Shown here in pieces: positions 8,609 through 17,673 of a stretch of DNA of 64,000 bases (positions are counted from its first letter, which is position 1; every line of letters starts with the position of its first letter). The stretch comes from Burkholderia anthina (lineage in GTDB: Bacteria; Pseudomonadota; Gammaproteobacteria; Burkholderiales; Burkholderiaceae). The stretch is from positions 62,001 to 126,000 of the forward strand of contig NZ_CABVLY010000003.1 of assembly GCF_902498995.1 (NCBI RefSeq), given 5' to 3'. A program made the position numbers and the translations under genes. Under the pieces are notes generated by a model, which was given only the letters and a program-made list of their open reading frames with translations, searched no databases and was not told the DNA's origin.

Positions 8609-9641
8609 AGCCGACCTTGTCGACGAGCTGGCTGGCCGCCTTGCGGTGTTTCGCGATCTCCGTCAGCGGCAACGGGTCGACCTTCAGCGTGCCGAAGCTC
8701 GCGATCACCGGATCGAGCTTCACGTTCGCGCGCACCGGGTATTCGTAGTTCGCCTGCGCATACAGCGCCTGCGCTTGCGGCGACACCAGATATTCGAGCA
8801 GCTTCACCGCGTTGGCCTTGTGCGGCGCGTGCTTCGCGACCGTCGCGCCGCTGACGTTCACGTGCGTGCCGCCGCTCTTCGCGTTTGCGAACGTCGGCCG
8901 CACGACCTTGATCGCGTCGCCCCACTTGCGTGCATCGGTGCCGGGCTCGGCATTCTTCATGTGGCCGACGTAGTAAGCATTCGCGAGACCGACGTCGCAG
9001 ATGCCGCCGAGGATGTCGCGCGCGACGTCGCGGTCGCCGCCCGTCGCCTTGCGCGCGAGGTTCGCCTTCACGCCGCGCAGCCACTTTTCGGTCGCGGCTT
9101 CGCCGTCGTGCGCGATCATCGCGGCGACGAGCGCGGTGTTGTACGGATGCTGCCCCGAGCGAATGCAGACCTTGCCTTTCCATTTCGGATCGGCGAGATC
9201 CTCGTAGCGGAACGTGTCGACCTTCAGGTCCTTTTCCACATACAGCACGCGATCGCGCAGCGACAGCGCATACCAGTCGCCTTGCGCGCCGCGCAGGTTC
9301 GCCGGAATCGCGTCGTCGAGCACCTTCGAGCGCACCGGTTGCGCGAGCCCGCCGTCGACGAGATCGAGCAGGTTGCCGATGTCGACCGTCATCAGCACGT
9401 CGGCGGGCGACTGCGCGCCTTCGGCCTTCACCCGTTCGAGCAGGCCGTCCTTCACGAACACCGTATTGACCTTGACGCCGCTCTGCTGCGTGAACGCGTC
9501 GATCAGCGGCTGGATCAGCTTCGGTTCGCGCGTGGTGTACAGGCTGACTTCCTCGGCTGCCTGGGCCAGCGGCGCGAATGCGGCGGCGGCAAGGGCGAGG
9601 GCGCCGGCGAGCGGCAGCAGGCGGGTGCGCGGATTCGACAT
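8598..9641 (-). CDS. fbpA: Ferric iron-binding periplasmic protein
   Basis: A 347-residue solute-binding protein with a clear Sec signal peptide (ALALAAAAFAPLAQA before the mature AEEVSLYTTREP). The mature start and the ANYEYPVRANV segment, with the tyrosines that ligate ferric iron in FbpA, place it in the FbpA/FutA family. ATG 9641 follows a GGAG ribosome-binding site. It is the first gene of fbpABC and is read from the Fur-like promoter at 9734-9769. It delivers periplasmic Fe(III) to FbpB. Confidence 0.92.
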   Translation of the reverse strand: MSNPRTRLLPLAGALALAAAAFAPLAQAAEEVSLYTTREPKLIQPLIDAFTQQSGVKVNTVFVKDGLLERVKAEGAQSPADVLMTVDIGNLLDLVDGGLAQPVRSKVLDDAIPANLRGAQGDWYALSLRDRVLYVEKDLKVDTFRYEDLADPKWKGKVCIRSGQHPYNTALVAAMIAHDGEAATEKWLRGVKANLARKATGGDRDVARDILGGICDVGLANAYYVGHMKNAEPGTDARKWGDAIKVVRPTFANAKSGGTHVNVSGATVAKHAPHKANAVKLLEYLVSPQAQALYAQANYEYPVRANVKLDPVIASFGTLKVDPLPLTEIAKHRKAASQLVDKVGFDN

Positions 9642-9733
9642 GGAGACTCCGGTGAGGCAGGCGGGCGAAGGAGCGTTCCGGGGTGTGCCTGCCATCCGGG
9701 CAACCCGAAACATTACAAAACGAAAGATTCAGG

Positions 9734-9769
9734 ATTCTAGATCGGAATGGGAATGATTATCAAATGAAA
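9734..9769 (-). promoter_or_regulatory. fbpABC promoter overlapping a Fur-like box
   Basis: Read on the minus strand, TTGATA (9763-9758), an 18-bp spacer and TAGAAT (9739-9734) form a good sigma70 promoter. The -35 box is part of GATAATCATTCCC, which matches 11 of 13 positions in the core of the Fur consensus. Iron-dependent repression of fbpABC is the expected outcome. Confidence 0.65.
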
Positions 9770-9882
9770 GGTTTTGGCGGAGGCGGGGAACGGCGGGGGA
9801 CGGAACGCAAACGGGGCGTCGCAGCACGTGCGCAAGCGCGTAGAATGCCCGCTTCGACAAAATTGACGGAGTCGCCCCGACC

Positions 9883-10050
9883 ATGAACGATCAGCGCAAG
9901 AAGAATCCTGTCCGCAACGTGAGCATCCTGATCGTCGTGGCCGTGCTGCTCGTGATCGGGACGATCCTGTACAACGCGGTCTCGCAGAAGCGCGCATACG
10001 ACGAGGCCCATCCGGCCGAGGCTGCGAGCGCGAGCGCCGCGTCGCACTGA
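9883..10050 (+). CDS. Small single-pass membrane protein
   Basis: A 55-residue protein with a basic cytoplasmic N-terminus (MNDQRKKNPVRN), one strongly hydrophobic helix (VSILIVVAVLLVIGTILY) and an Ala/Ser-rich tail. ATG 9883 is preceded by ACGGAG. Third-position G+C is high, as in its neighbours. No enzyme domain is visible. Its position 113 bp from the Fur-like box and divergent from fbpABC raises the possibility of iron control, but it may simply have its own promoter. Confidence 0.65.
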   Translation: MNDQRKKNPVRNVSILIVVAVLLVIGTILYNAVSQKRAYDEAHPAEAASASAASH

Positions 10051-10160
10051 ACGAACGGGCGCTGCTCCGGACCCTGGCGGTCGGGCGCAGCGGCCGGGAC
10101 AGCAACGGCGAGGAGCGGAACGGGCGGCTGACGACACACGCTGCGTCGCGCCGTGCCGAA

Positions 10161-10190
10161 AGAAAAACGGGCGCCGAAACCGGCGCCCGT
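10161..10190 (-). terminator. Intrinsic terminator of the amino acid permease gene
   Basis: ACGGGCGCCG (10167-10176), a 4-nt loop and CGGCGCCCGT (10181-10190) form a perfect 10-bp stem. On the minus strand it is followed by a T run (complement of AGAAAAA at 10161-10167), 20 bp beyond the permease stop codon. Confidence 0.88.
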
Positions 10191-10211
10191 GCGGGGGAGA
10201 TCAGTCGTGCG

Positions 10212-11579
10212 TCAACGTGACGCAGCGGCAAACTTCGGGCGGATCCGTGCGTAGAACACGACCGCGAGCAGCGCGAGCCATGCCGCGCCGACGTAGAGCG
10301 CGACGCGCGTATCGTCGAACCAGCCGAGCATCACGATCACGAAACCCATGAACGCGATCGTCAGCGCCGGCGCGACCGGCCACAGCGGCACCTTGAACTT
10401 CAGCGCCGCGACTTCCGCGCTCGACAGGCGACGGCGCATCGCGACCTGCGACAGCAGGATCATCAGCCACACCCATACGGTCGCGAACGTCGCGATCGCC
10501 GCGACCACCAGGAACACGTCCTTCGGCATCAGGTAGTTGAGCACCACGCCGACGAACAGCGCGCCCGCCATCACGAGCACCGTGACCCACGGCACGCCGT
10601 GTCGCGACGTCGTCATCAGCACGCGCGGCGCCTGGCCCTGCCGCGCCATCCCGAACATCATCCGGCCCGCGCCGAAGATGTCGCTGTTGATCGCCGAGAT
10701 CGCCGCGCTGATCACCACGAGGTTGAGGATCGTCGCGGCCGACTTCACGCCGAGCGCCGAGAAGATCTGCACGAACGGGCTGCCGTCGTTGCCGACGCCC
10801 GTCCACGGGCTGATCGACATCAACACGACCATCGTCAGCACATAGAACAGCAGGATGCGCGCCGGCACCGCGTTGATCGCGCGCGGAATCACGCGCTCCG
10901 GATCCTTCGCCTCGCCGGCGCTCATCCCGATCACCTCGATGCCGCCGTACGCGAAGATCACGACCGACAGCGACGCGATCAGGCCGCCGACGCCGTTCGG
11001 GAAGAAGCCGCCATGGTTCCACAGGTTCGCGAAGGTCGGCACGTCGGCCGAATGGCCGAAGTGCATGCCGGTCAGCAGGATCGCGACGCCGCCGCCGATC
11101 ATCGCGACGATCGCGCCGACCTTGATGATCGACAGCCAGAATTCGAGCTCGCCGAACACCTTCACGTGGCACAGGTTCAGCCCGCAGATGACCGCGACGA
11201 CGCCGAGCACCCAGATCCATTGCGGGACGTCCGGAAACCAGAAGCCCATGTAGATGCCGAACGCGGTGATGTCGGCGATCGCGACGATCACCATTTCGAG
11301 CGTGTAGGTCCAGCCGGTGACGAAACCGGCGAACGGGCCCAGGTTTTCGGTCGCGTAGTGGCCGAACGAGCCGGCGACGGGCTCGCGCACGGCCATCTCG
11401 CCGAGCGCGCGCATCACCATGTAGACGGCCGCGCCGCCCAGGATGTAGGCCAGGATCACCGCCGGGCCCGCGAGCTGGATCGCCGACGCCGAACCGTAGA
11501 ACAAACCGGTGCCGATCGCCGAGCCCAGCGCGAGAAAGCGGATGTGCCGCGCGCTCAGGTGGCGCTGCAAGTTCTTCAT
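10212..11579 (-). CDS. Amino acid permease, APC superfamily (AAT type; histidine or proline candidate)
   Basis: A 455-residue secondary transporter with about twelve membrane segments. The N-terminal [20 protein letters not shown] and the conserved [16 protein letters not shown] region place it in the AAT family with ProY, HutT and GABA permease, proton-coupled importers of amino acids. ATG 11579 follows GGAGA and begins the family-typical [12 protein letters not shown]; the longer frame upstream crosses the operator and is not used. The 18-bp palindrome at 11637-11654 resembles HutC-type sites, which would favour histidine, but substrate assignment from sequence alone is uncertain. Confidence 0.88.
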   Translation of the reverse strand: MKNLQRHLSARHIRFLALGSAIGTGLFYGSASAIQLAGPAVILAYILGGAAVYMVMRALGEMAVREPVAGSFGHYATENLGPFAGFVTGWTYTLEMVIVAIADITAFGIYMGFWFPDVPQWIWVLGVVAVICGLNLCHVKVFGELEFWLSIIKVGAIVAMIGGGVAILLTGMHFGHSADVPTFANLWNHGGFFPNGVGGLIASLSVVIFAYGGIEVIGMSAGEAKDPERVIPRAINAVPARILLFYVLTMVVLMSISPWTGVGNDGSPFVQIFSALGVKSAATILNLVVISAAISAINSDIFGAGRMMFGMARQGQAPRVLMTTSRHGVPWVTVLVMAGALFVGVVLNYLMPKDVFLVVAAIATFATVWVWLMILLSQVAMRRRLSSAEVAALKFKVPLWPVAPALTIAFMGFVIVMLGWFDDTRVALYVGAAWLALLAVVFYARIRPKFAAASR

Positions 11580-11636
11580 CGAGTCTCCGATATCGTTGTG
11601 CTGCGGACCGGGCGAGCGGGCCGGTCCGGTTGGCTC

Positions 11637-11654
11637 AAGTTGTCTATACAACTT
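11637..11654. promoter_or_regulatory. 18-bp palindromic operator before the amino acid permease
   Basis: AAGTTGTCTATACAACTT has perfect 7-bp arms (AAGTTGT/ACAACTT) around CTAT. TTGT-N4-ACAA palindromes of this kind are bound by GntR/HutC-family regulators; the central TTGTCTATACAA is close to sites described for HutC. It lies 58 bp before the permease start codon. Confidence 0.6.
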
Positions 11655-11861
11655 AAAATGTGAACGAATGATAACAAGCCGGGCAGATGGCCGGAATCGG
11701 GTATTCCCTGACTGGCGCAACCGCGGGAATCGAGGCTGACGCGAGCGCGCGGCCGGCGGGCCGCCGCGCGAGGCGGATGGGTCATGCGTGCGGGGAGGGC
11801 TGGAACGGGGCGCGCCGGCGGCCGCCCCGCCGCGCGCGAGGCGAGCACCGGCGGGACGACG

Positions 11862-14153
11862 TCATGCGGGCAGGCGGATGACGCTCGCGTCCTTGCGGAT
11901 CAGTAGCGACGACGCAAGCATCTGCTTGCACTGGTGCGCGAGCACCTTGAGGTCGTGCGTGAGCTCGGCGCCGACCGCGTCGGATTTTTCCGCGGAGACG
12001 ACCATCGCGTCGAGCTCGCGCGTGATCTGCTTCGTTGCGTCGAGCTGGTCGGCCGGCGGCGGCTCGCCGGCTTCCGCCTTTTCGAGATTGTCGAGCACGG
12101 CGGACAGGCCGCGGTGCAGCGCGTCGTCGTGGACGAAGCTGTCGTCGGCCGCGCACGCGCTGCGGATCAGCGGTGCCGCGGCCGTGATCTGTGCGCCGAG
12201 CACGTGCGTCTGCACGAGCAGGTCGTTCAACTCGGGCACGAAGCGCTGGTGCGCCTTCGGCTCGATCATCATTCGCTGGAACGCCTGGCCGAGGTTCGCG
12301 AACGCGATGTTCACGTCCTTGCGCGCGAGGCGGTACCGGTAGTCGGCGTCGAGGCTCGCGGCCGGCGTCTCGATCGCCGCGGCGACGCCCGGCACGACGG
12401 CCGCGCCGTCGGCGGCCGGCACGGGCGGCGGCGACGCGCCGCGCCCGGCGCGCCACACGGCCTCGAAATACTTGCGGGTCGACGTGAGCATGTCGGTGAC
12501 GAGCTTGCCCATCAGCCGGTATTCCCAGTACGGGAACAGCCGGCTCGCGGCGATCGCGATCATGCAGCCGACCACGGTGTCGATCGCGCGCTCGCCGATG
12601 ATCCGCATGCTGCCCGGCGCGAGCAGATGGAACATCAGCAGCACGTACGACGACGTGAACACGACGCTCGCCGTGTAGTTGAACAGCAGCAGGCTGTAGC
12701 TCATCACCATCGATCCGAACATGATCGCGATCAGCAGGTGCGGCTCCTTCACCGTGTAGATCAGCGCGATGCTCGCCGCGCAGCCGATCAGCGTGCCGAT
12801 GATCCGCTGCGCATTGCGCTGCTTGGTCAGCGAATAGCCGGGTTTCAGGATGATGATGCTCGTCATCACGATCCAGTACGCGTTCGTGAGCGGCAACAGC
12901 CGGCCGAGCCAGAAGCCGACGGCCACCGCGATCGTCACGCGCAGCGCGTGGCGGAAGCTCGGCGAGCGCATGTTCAGGTTCGAGAAGATCAGCAGCGGCG
13001 ACATCCGGCGACGCTGCAGGAAGCGCGTGAGCGCCTTGTCGATCTTCAGTTCGGTCTGCTGCGGGTCGGCGTGGCCGGACAGGTTGCGCCGCATCCGGTC
13101 GATCAGACGCGTCGCGCTCCAGATGCGCCGGAACGTCGCGAGCACCGCCGCGTACGCCTCCGGATTGCTGGCCGCGAAGTTCTTCTTGCGCATCAGCTCG
13201 ATCTCGTACTCGATCGCGCGCAGTTCGGCCTTTACGCTGATCCGCGAATGCGGCGCGCGGTTTTCGAGCACCGCGAGGCCGATCTCCTCGAGATCGGCGG
13301 CCGCCTTGCGGATCAGGTCGCGGTAGAAAATGATCAGGTCCGAGCCGCCGAACGTGTTGCGCACGAGCGGGTAGTCGGTGTGCGCGCCGACGAACAGCTC
13401 GTGCAGGTCGACGCTGTTGATGAACAGGTTGTACATCGTCGTGCGGCCGGGGTCGAGCTTGCCGCGGCGCAGTTTCGGCAGGTTGCGCAGCACGATGTCG
13501 CGCGCGGTTTCCTGCGTTTCGACCGCCGAGATCTGCTTGGCGACGAGATTGCGGTAGCACTCGTCGAGATCGGCCTCGAGATCGTAGAACTGCGCGCGCG
13601 CGAGCAGGTAGTCGGCGCACGCGAACAGGCTCTCGGCGAGCGCCTGCTGCTCGATCCGGCGCGCCTGCCATTGCGACACGAAGGTTGCCCAGTACGTGTA
13701 CCAGAGGCCGCCCGCGAGGATCCAGCCGGCGTTGATGAACGCCTGCAGCGGCGTGAACTTCTCCTCGAGCGTCATCACCATCATGAACAGCGTCGCGAAG
13801 CTGATCTGCGGCCAGCGGTTGCCGTATACGACGATCAGCGACAGCACGAACGTGAGCGGCACGATCGTCAGCCACAGCGCGAAGATGTGCGGTGTCGCGA
13901 GGCCGGTCGCGAGCGCGGCCAGGAAGCCGATCACGCTGCACGCGAGCATTTCGTTGTGCTTGTACTTGAGCGGGCCGGGCATGTCGACGACGCATGCGCC
14001 GAGCGCGCCGGTCGAGATCGTGAAGCCGAGATCCCGGTTGTGAAACACGATCAGGCACAGTACCGCCGGCAGCGACACGCCGACCGCGATCCGCAGGCCG
14101 CCGAAAAAATACTGGCTGTAGAAAAACTTTCTGATTTCGACCGAATAGCGCAT
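11862..14153 (-). CDS. FUSC-family inner membrane protein (YccS/YhfK-like)
   Basis: A 763-residue protein with two membrane blocks of about six helices each (residues near 20-150 and 400-520) separated by a long soluble helical domain, plus a soluble C-terminal domain. The second block, with ALRVTIAVAVGFWLGRLLPLTNAYWIVMT and RIIGTLIGC, is the FUSC signature shared with aromatic acid efflux protein AaeB and YccS. Such proteins are thought to export aromatic or organic acids, but the substrate of YccS-type members is unknown. There is no membrane-fusion partner next to it, unlike aaeAB. It is transcribed away from recC. Confidence 0.88.
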   Translation of the reverse strand: MRYSVEIRKFFYSQYFFGGLRIAVGVSLPAVLCLIVFHNRDLGFTISTGALGACVVDMPGPLKYKHNEMLACSVIGFLAALATGLATPHIFALWLTIVPLTFVLSLIVVYGNRWPQISFATLFMMVMTLEEKFTPLQAFINAGWILAGGLWYTYWATFVSQWQARRIEQQALAESLFACADYLLARAQFYDLEADLDECYRNLVAKQISAVETQETARDIVLRNLPKLRRGKLDPGRTTMYNLFINSVDLHELFVGAHTDYPLVRNTFGGSDLIIFYRDLIRKAAADLEEIGLAVLENRAPHSRISVKAELRAIEYEIELMRKKNFAASNPEAYAAVLATFRRIWSATRLIDRMRRNLSGHADPQQTELKIDKALTRFLQRRRMSPLLIFSNLNMRSPSFRHALRVTIAVAVGFWLGRLLPLTNAYWIVMTSIIILKPGYSLTKQRNAQRIIGTLIGCAASIALIYTVKEPHLLIAIMFGSMVMSYSLLLFNYTASVVFTSSYVLLMFHLLAPGSMRIIGERAIDTVVGCMIAIAASRLFPYWEYRLMGKLVTDMLTSTRKYFEAVWRAGRGASPPPVPAADGAAVVPGVAAAIETPAASLDADYRYRLARKDVNIAFANLGQAFQRMMIEPKAHQRFVPELNDLLVQTHVLGAQITAAAPLIRSACAADDSFVHDDALHRGLSAVLDNLEKAEAGEPPPADQLDATKQITRELDAMVVSAEKSDAVGAELTHDLKVLAHQCKQMLASSLLIRKDASVIRLPA

Positions 14154-14194
14154 CGATGGGCTGAATGGCAGACGAAGACGCCCGGGGCGGCGTA

Positions 14195-14222
14195 TTGACT
14201 GGCGACGAGTCTATCGTATTTC
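14195..14222 (+). promoter_or_regulatory. Candidate promoter of the recC-recB-recD-arfB operon
   Basis: TTGACT (14195-14200), a 16-bp spacer and TATTTC (14217-14222) lie 112 bp before the recC start, in the only gap between the divergent FUSC gene and recC. The -10 is weak; no other candidate stands out in the gap. Confidence 0.35.
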
Positions 14223-14334
14223 GCGGTCCGCAAAACCTGGCCGTTCGGACGAGGTTCGCCGCGACGGCCCTTTTGCTATCCTTGGTGCTCCTGTTCGCCC
14301 GGCCCGGCCGGCGCGACGCACCGACACCCGCTTC

Positions 14335-17300
14335 ATGCTCCATCTCTTCTATTCGAACCGTCACGAAACGCTGGCCGACGCGCTGCTCGACGATCTGGCC
14401 GCGTTCCCGGCCCGCAACGGCCCGTGGGCGCCGCAGCAGGTCATCGTGCCGAGCGCGGCGCTGCGCCGCCGTCTCGAACTCGACATCGCCGCGCGCCACG
14501 GCGTGTGCGCGAACGTCGAGTTCACGTATCTCGCGCAATGGCTGTGGGCGCAGATCGGCCGCGTGCTGACGGTGCCCGCGCGCTCGCCGTTCGCGCCGGA
14601 CCGCCTCGTGTGGCGCTGCTACCGGCTGTTCGCGCAGGCCGCGGGCGGCACGCCGTGGCTTGCGTCGCCGCGGCTGGCCGCGTATCTGTCGGCGTCCGAC
14701 GATGCGATGCGCTACGAACTCGCGCATCGCGTCGCGGCCGTGCTCGATCATTACCTGACCTACCGGCCCGAATGGCTGGCCGCCTGGCAGGCCGGCGAGT
14801 CGGTGCTCGCGGGCGACGGCGCGCCGCGCGGCATCAGCGACGCCGCGCGCGACGACGAGCAGTGGCAGGCCGCGTTGTGGCGCGCGCTGCTCGCCGAGCT
14901 GAGCGACAGCGGCACGCCGCCCGCGCATCGCTTTCTCGTCGAGGCGCGCAACCTCGATCCCGAGACCGTCGCGCGCGCCGACTGGCCGGAGTCGGTCAGC
15001 GTGTTCGCACTGCCGACCATGCCGCCGCTGCACGTCGCGCTGCTGCGCGAGCTGTCGCGCTGGATCGACGTACGCGTCTATGCGCTCAACCCGTGCCGCG
15101 AATTCTGGTTCGACATCGTCACCGCCGCGCATGCCGAGGCGCTCGATGCGGCCGGGCGGCTCGACTATCAGGAAGTCGGCCACCCGCTGCTCGCGGAGTG
15201 GGGCCGGCAGACGCAGGCGCAGCTGCACATGCTGCACGAGCTGACCGAAAGCGCCGCGTCAGGCGACGCATCGCGTTTCGTCGGGAATCCCGCGCCGACC
15301 TGGCTCGCGCGCGTGCAGAACGCGATCCTCGATCTGCAGCCGGAGGACGAGCGCGGCGACGCGCCGGCCGAACGCGGCATCGAGGTGCACGTGTGCCACA
15401 GCCTCGCGCGCCAGCTCGAGGTGCTGCATGACCGGCTGCTCGCGTGGTTCGATGCCGACGCGACGTTGCAGCCGTCCGATGTGCTGGTGGCGGTCGCCGA
15501 TCTCGCGGCGGCCGGGCCGCTGATCGATGCCGTGTTCGGCACGGCGGGCACCGGCGGCGCGCGCGTGCCTTACCGGATCACCGGCCTGCCGCCGTCGCAG
15601 GCGAACCCGGTCGCGCGCGTATTGCTCGAATGGCTCGTGCTGCCGGAGCGGCAGGTCGGTGCGCCGGAGCTGGTCGAATGGCTGCGCGTCGACGCGGTGG
15701 CGGCCCGCTACGGGATCGACGCGGCCGCGCTCGAAACGGTGCAGACCTGGCTTGCGGCCGCCGGCGCGCGGCGAGGGCTGTCGCCGACGACGAGCGACGA
15801 CGCGGCGGTCCCCGCGCCGCGCCATACGTTCTCCGATGCGCTCGCGCGGCTCTTCCTCGGTTATGCGATGCCCGAAGGTGCGGCTCCGGTCGGCGCGTGG
15901 CTGCCGATCGAAGCGGCCACCGGCAGCGAGGCCGAACTGCTCGGCCGGCTCGCGCGTTTCACCGACGATCTCGACGGCTTCGCGCGGCGGCTCGCCGATG
16001 CGCACACGCCGCGCGCATGGAGCGAACTGTTCGCCGACACGCTCGCGCGCTTCTTCGACTCCGGCGCCGCGTATGCCGACGCGCTCGCGGGCGTGCGCGA
16101 TGCGCTCGACGCGATGCTGGCGGCCATGACCGAAGGCGCGCCCGACGAGGCGTTGCCTGCGGCGGTGGTGCGCGCGGGGCTGGCTGCCGCGCTCGACGAT
16201 CCGGCGCGCGGCGGGGTGCCGTGGGGCGGCGTCACGTTCTCGTCGCTGACGAGCCTGCGCGGGCTGCCGTATCGCGTCGTATGCCTGCTCGGGATGGACG
16301 ACGGCGTGCTGCCGAGCCTCGCGCGCGCGGACGAATTCGACCTGATGGCCGTGCTGCCGAAGCTCGGCGACCGGCAGCGCCGCGACGACGAGCGCAACCT
16401 GTTCCTCGACCTGCTGCTCGCGGCGCGCGACCGGCTGCTGATCGCCTATACGGGGCGCAGCATCCGCGACAACGCGCCGTTACCGCCCGCGGCGCTCGTC
16501 GACGAACTGCTCGACCATCTCGCGCTCGTCACGGCCGGCCCCGACGCCGCACCGGACGCGGTCGATGCCGCGCGGCGCGCGTTCGTCGTCGAGCATCCGC
16601 TGCAACCGTTCGCGGCCGCGTATTTCCAGCCCGACAGCGAACTGGCTTCGTACGACGCCGAGCGCGCGACGCTTGCGGCGCTGCTGGCGGCCGAAGCGTC
16701 GCGCGATGCGACGCGCGGGCAGCCGTTCTTCGCGCAGCCGCTGCCGGCCGAGCCGGCCGAGCCTGTCGCGTTCAGCGAATTCGAGCGCTTCTGGCGGCAT
16801 CCGGCGCGTGCGTTGCTGCGCGCGCGGCTCGGCATCCTGCTGTCCGACGCGCAGGCCGAACTGCTCGACACGGAGCCGTTCGCGCTCGACTTTGCCGGCA
16901 GCGACGCGCTCGCCGAGCGCGTGCTGCCGCTCCTGATCGAATCGGACGAAGGCGGCGTGCACGACCACGCGCTGCGTATCGCGGACGCCAGCCCGGAACT
17001 GCCGGGCGGCGCGACGGGCGCGGTCTGGCGCGACCAGGCGCTCGGCTCGATGACGCAGCTCGCGTCGAATGTGCGGCGCGCGCTCGTCGACGGGATGGAA
17101 CGGCGGCCGTTCACGCTCGAGGTCGCGCCCGCATGGCCGGACACGGAGCAGGCGCTGTTCGGCGCCGACGATGCGATGCTGGCCGGCGACGCGGTGAGCG
17201 CGCCGCTCGAGTTGCACGGCACGCTGAACCGGCTGACGCCGGCAGGGCAGATCATCTATCGCTATGCCCGGCCGAGCGCGCGCGACTACCTGTCCGCGTG

Positions 17301-17673
17301 GCTTGCGCACCTCGTCTACTGCGCGGTGGTGCCCGATGGCCCGCGCCGCACGCTGTGGTTCGGCAGCGGCGGCGCATTCGAACTCACGCCGGTCGCGGCG
17401 CCGCTCGAACGGCTCGCGCCGCTTGCCGCGCTGTTTCGCGCGGGGCGGCGCATGCCGCTGCGGTTCTTTCCACGCAGCGCATGGGCACGGGTCTCCGACG
17501 GCGAGGCCAAGGCCGCGAGCGTGTGGATCAACGAGCGTGTGGCGAGCGAAGCCGATGACCCGGCCATCGCGATCGCGTGGCGTGGTGCGCATCCATCGCT
17601 CGACGAGCCGTTCGGCACGCTCGCGCGGCTCGTGTTCGAGCCGATGCTCGAACATCTGAAGGAGGTCGCATGA
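14335..17673 (+). CDS. recC: Exodeoxyribonuclease V, gamma subunit
   Basis: A 1112-residue protein matching RecC in length and features: the N-terminal YSNRHETLADALLDDL, the segment FTYLAQWLW, and the conserved GLPYRVVCLLGMDDGVLP and RRDDERNLFLDLLLAARD motifs. RecC is the Chi-scanning, inactive helicase-fold subunit of the RecBCD helicase-nuclease that processes double-strand breaks. It is the first gene of recC-recB-recD-arfB; its stop codon overlaps the recB start by 4 bp. No Shine-Dalgarno is obvious before ATG 14335, but no earlier in-frame start fits. Confidence 0.95.
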   Translation: MLHLFYSNRHETLADALLDDLAAFPARNGPWAPQQVIVPSAALRRRLELDIAARHGVCANVEFTYLAQWLWAQIGRVLTVPARSPFAPDRLVWRCYRLFAQAAGGTPWLASPRLAAYLSASDDAMRYELAHRVAAVLDHYLTYRPEWLAAWQAGESVLAGDGAPRGISDAARDDEQWQAALWRALLAELSDSGTPPAHRFLVEARNLDPETVARADWPESVSVFALPTMPPLHVALLRELSRWIDVRVYALNPCREFWFDIVTAAHAEALDAAGRLDYQEVGHPLLAEWGRQTQAQLHMLHELTESAASGDASRFVGNPAPTWLARVQNAILDLQPEDERGDAPAERGIEVHVCHSLARQLEVLHDRLLAWFDADATLQPSDVLVAVADLAAAGPLIDAVFGTAGTGGARVPYRITGLPPSQANPVARVLLEWLVLPERQVGAPELVEWLRVDAVAARYGIDAAALETVQTWLAAAGARRGLSPTTSDDAAVPAPRHTFSDALARLFLGYAMPEGAAPVGAWLPIEAATGSEAELLGRLARFTDDLDGFARRLADAHTPRAWSELFADTLARFFDSGAAYADALAGVRDALDAMLAAMTEGAPDEALPAAVVRAGLAAALDDPARGGVPWGGVTFSSLTSLRGLPYRVVCLLGMDDGVLPSLARADEFDLMAVLPKLGDRQRRDDERNLFLDLLLAARDRLLIAYTGRSIRDNAPLPPAALVDELLDHLALVTAGPDAAPDAVDAARRAFVVEHPLQPFAAAYFQPDSELASYDAERATLAALLAAEASRDATRGQPFFAQPLPAEPAEPVAFSEFERFWRHPARALLRARLGILLSDAQAELLDTEPFALDFAGSDALAERVLPLLIESDEGGVHDHALRIADASPELPGGATGAVWRDQALGSMTQLASNVRRALVDGMERRPFTLEVAPAWPDTEQALFGADDAMLAGDAVSAPLELHGTLNRLTPAGQIIYRYARPSARDYLSAWLAHLVYCAVVPDGPRRTLWFGSGGAFELTPVAAPLERLAPLAALFRAGRRMPLRFFPRSAWARVSDGEAKAASVWINERVASEADDPAIAIAWRGAHPSLDEPFGTLARLVFEPMLEHLKEVA

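Noticed and set aside
11782..15237. Minus-strand open frame of 1151 codons spanning the FUSC gene and recC
   Set aside because: It crosses two real genes and an intergenic region, has no domain signatures, and its composition is that of an antisense shadow.
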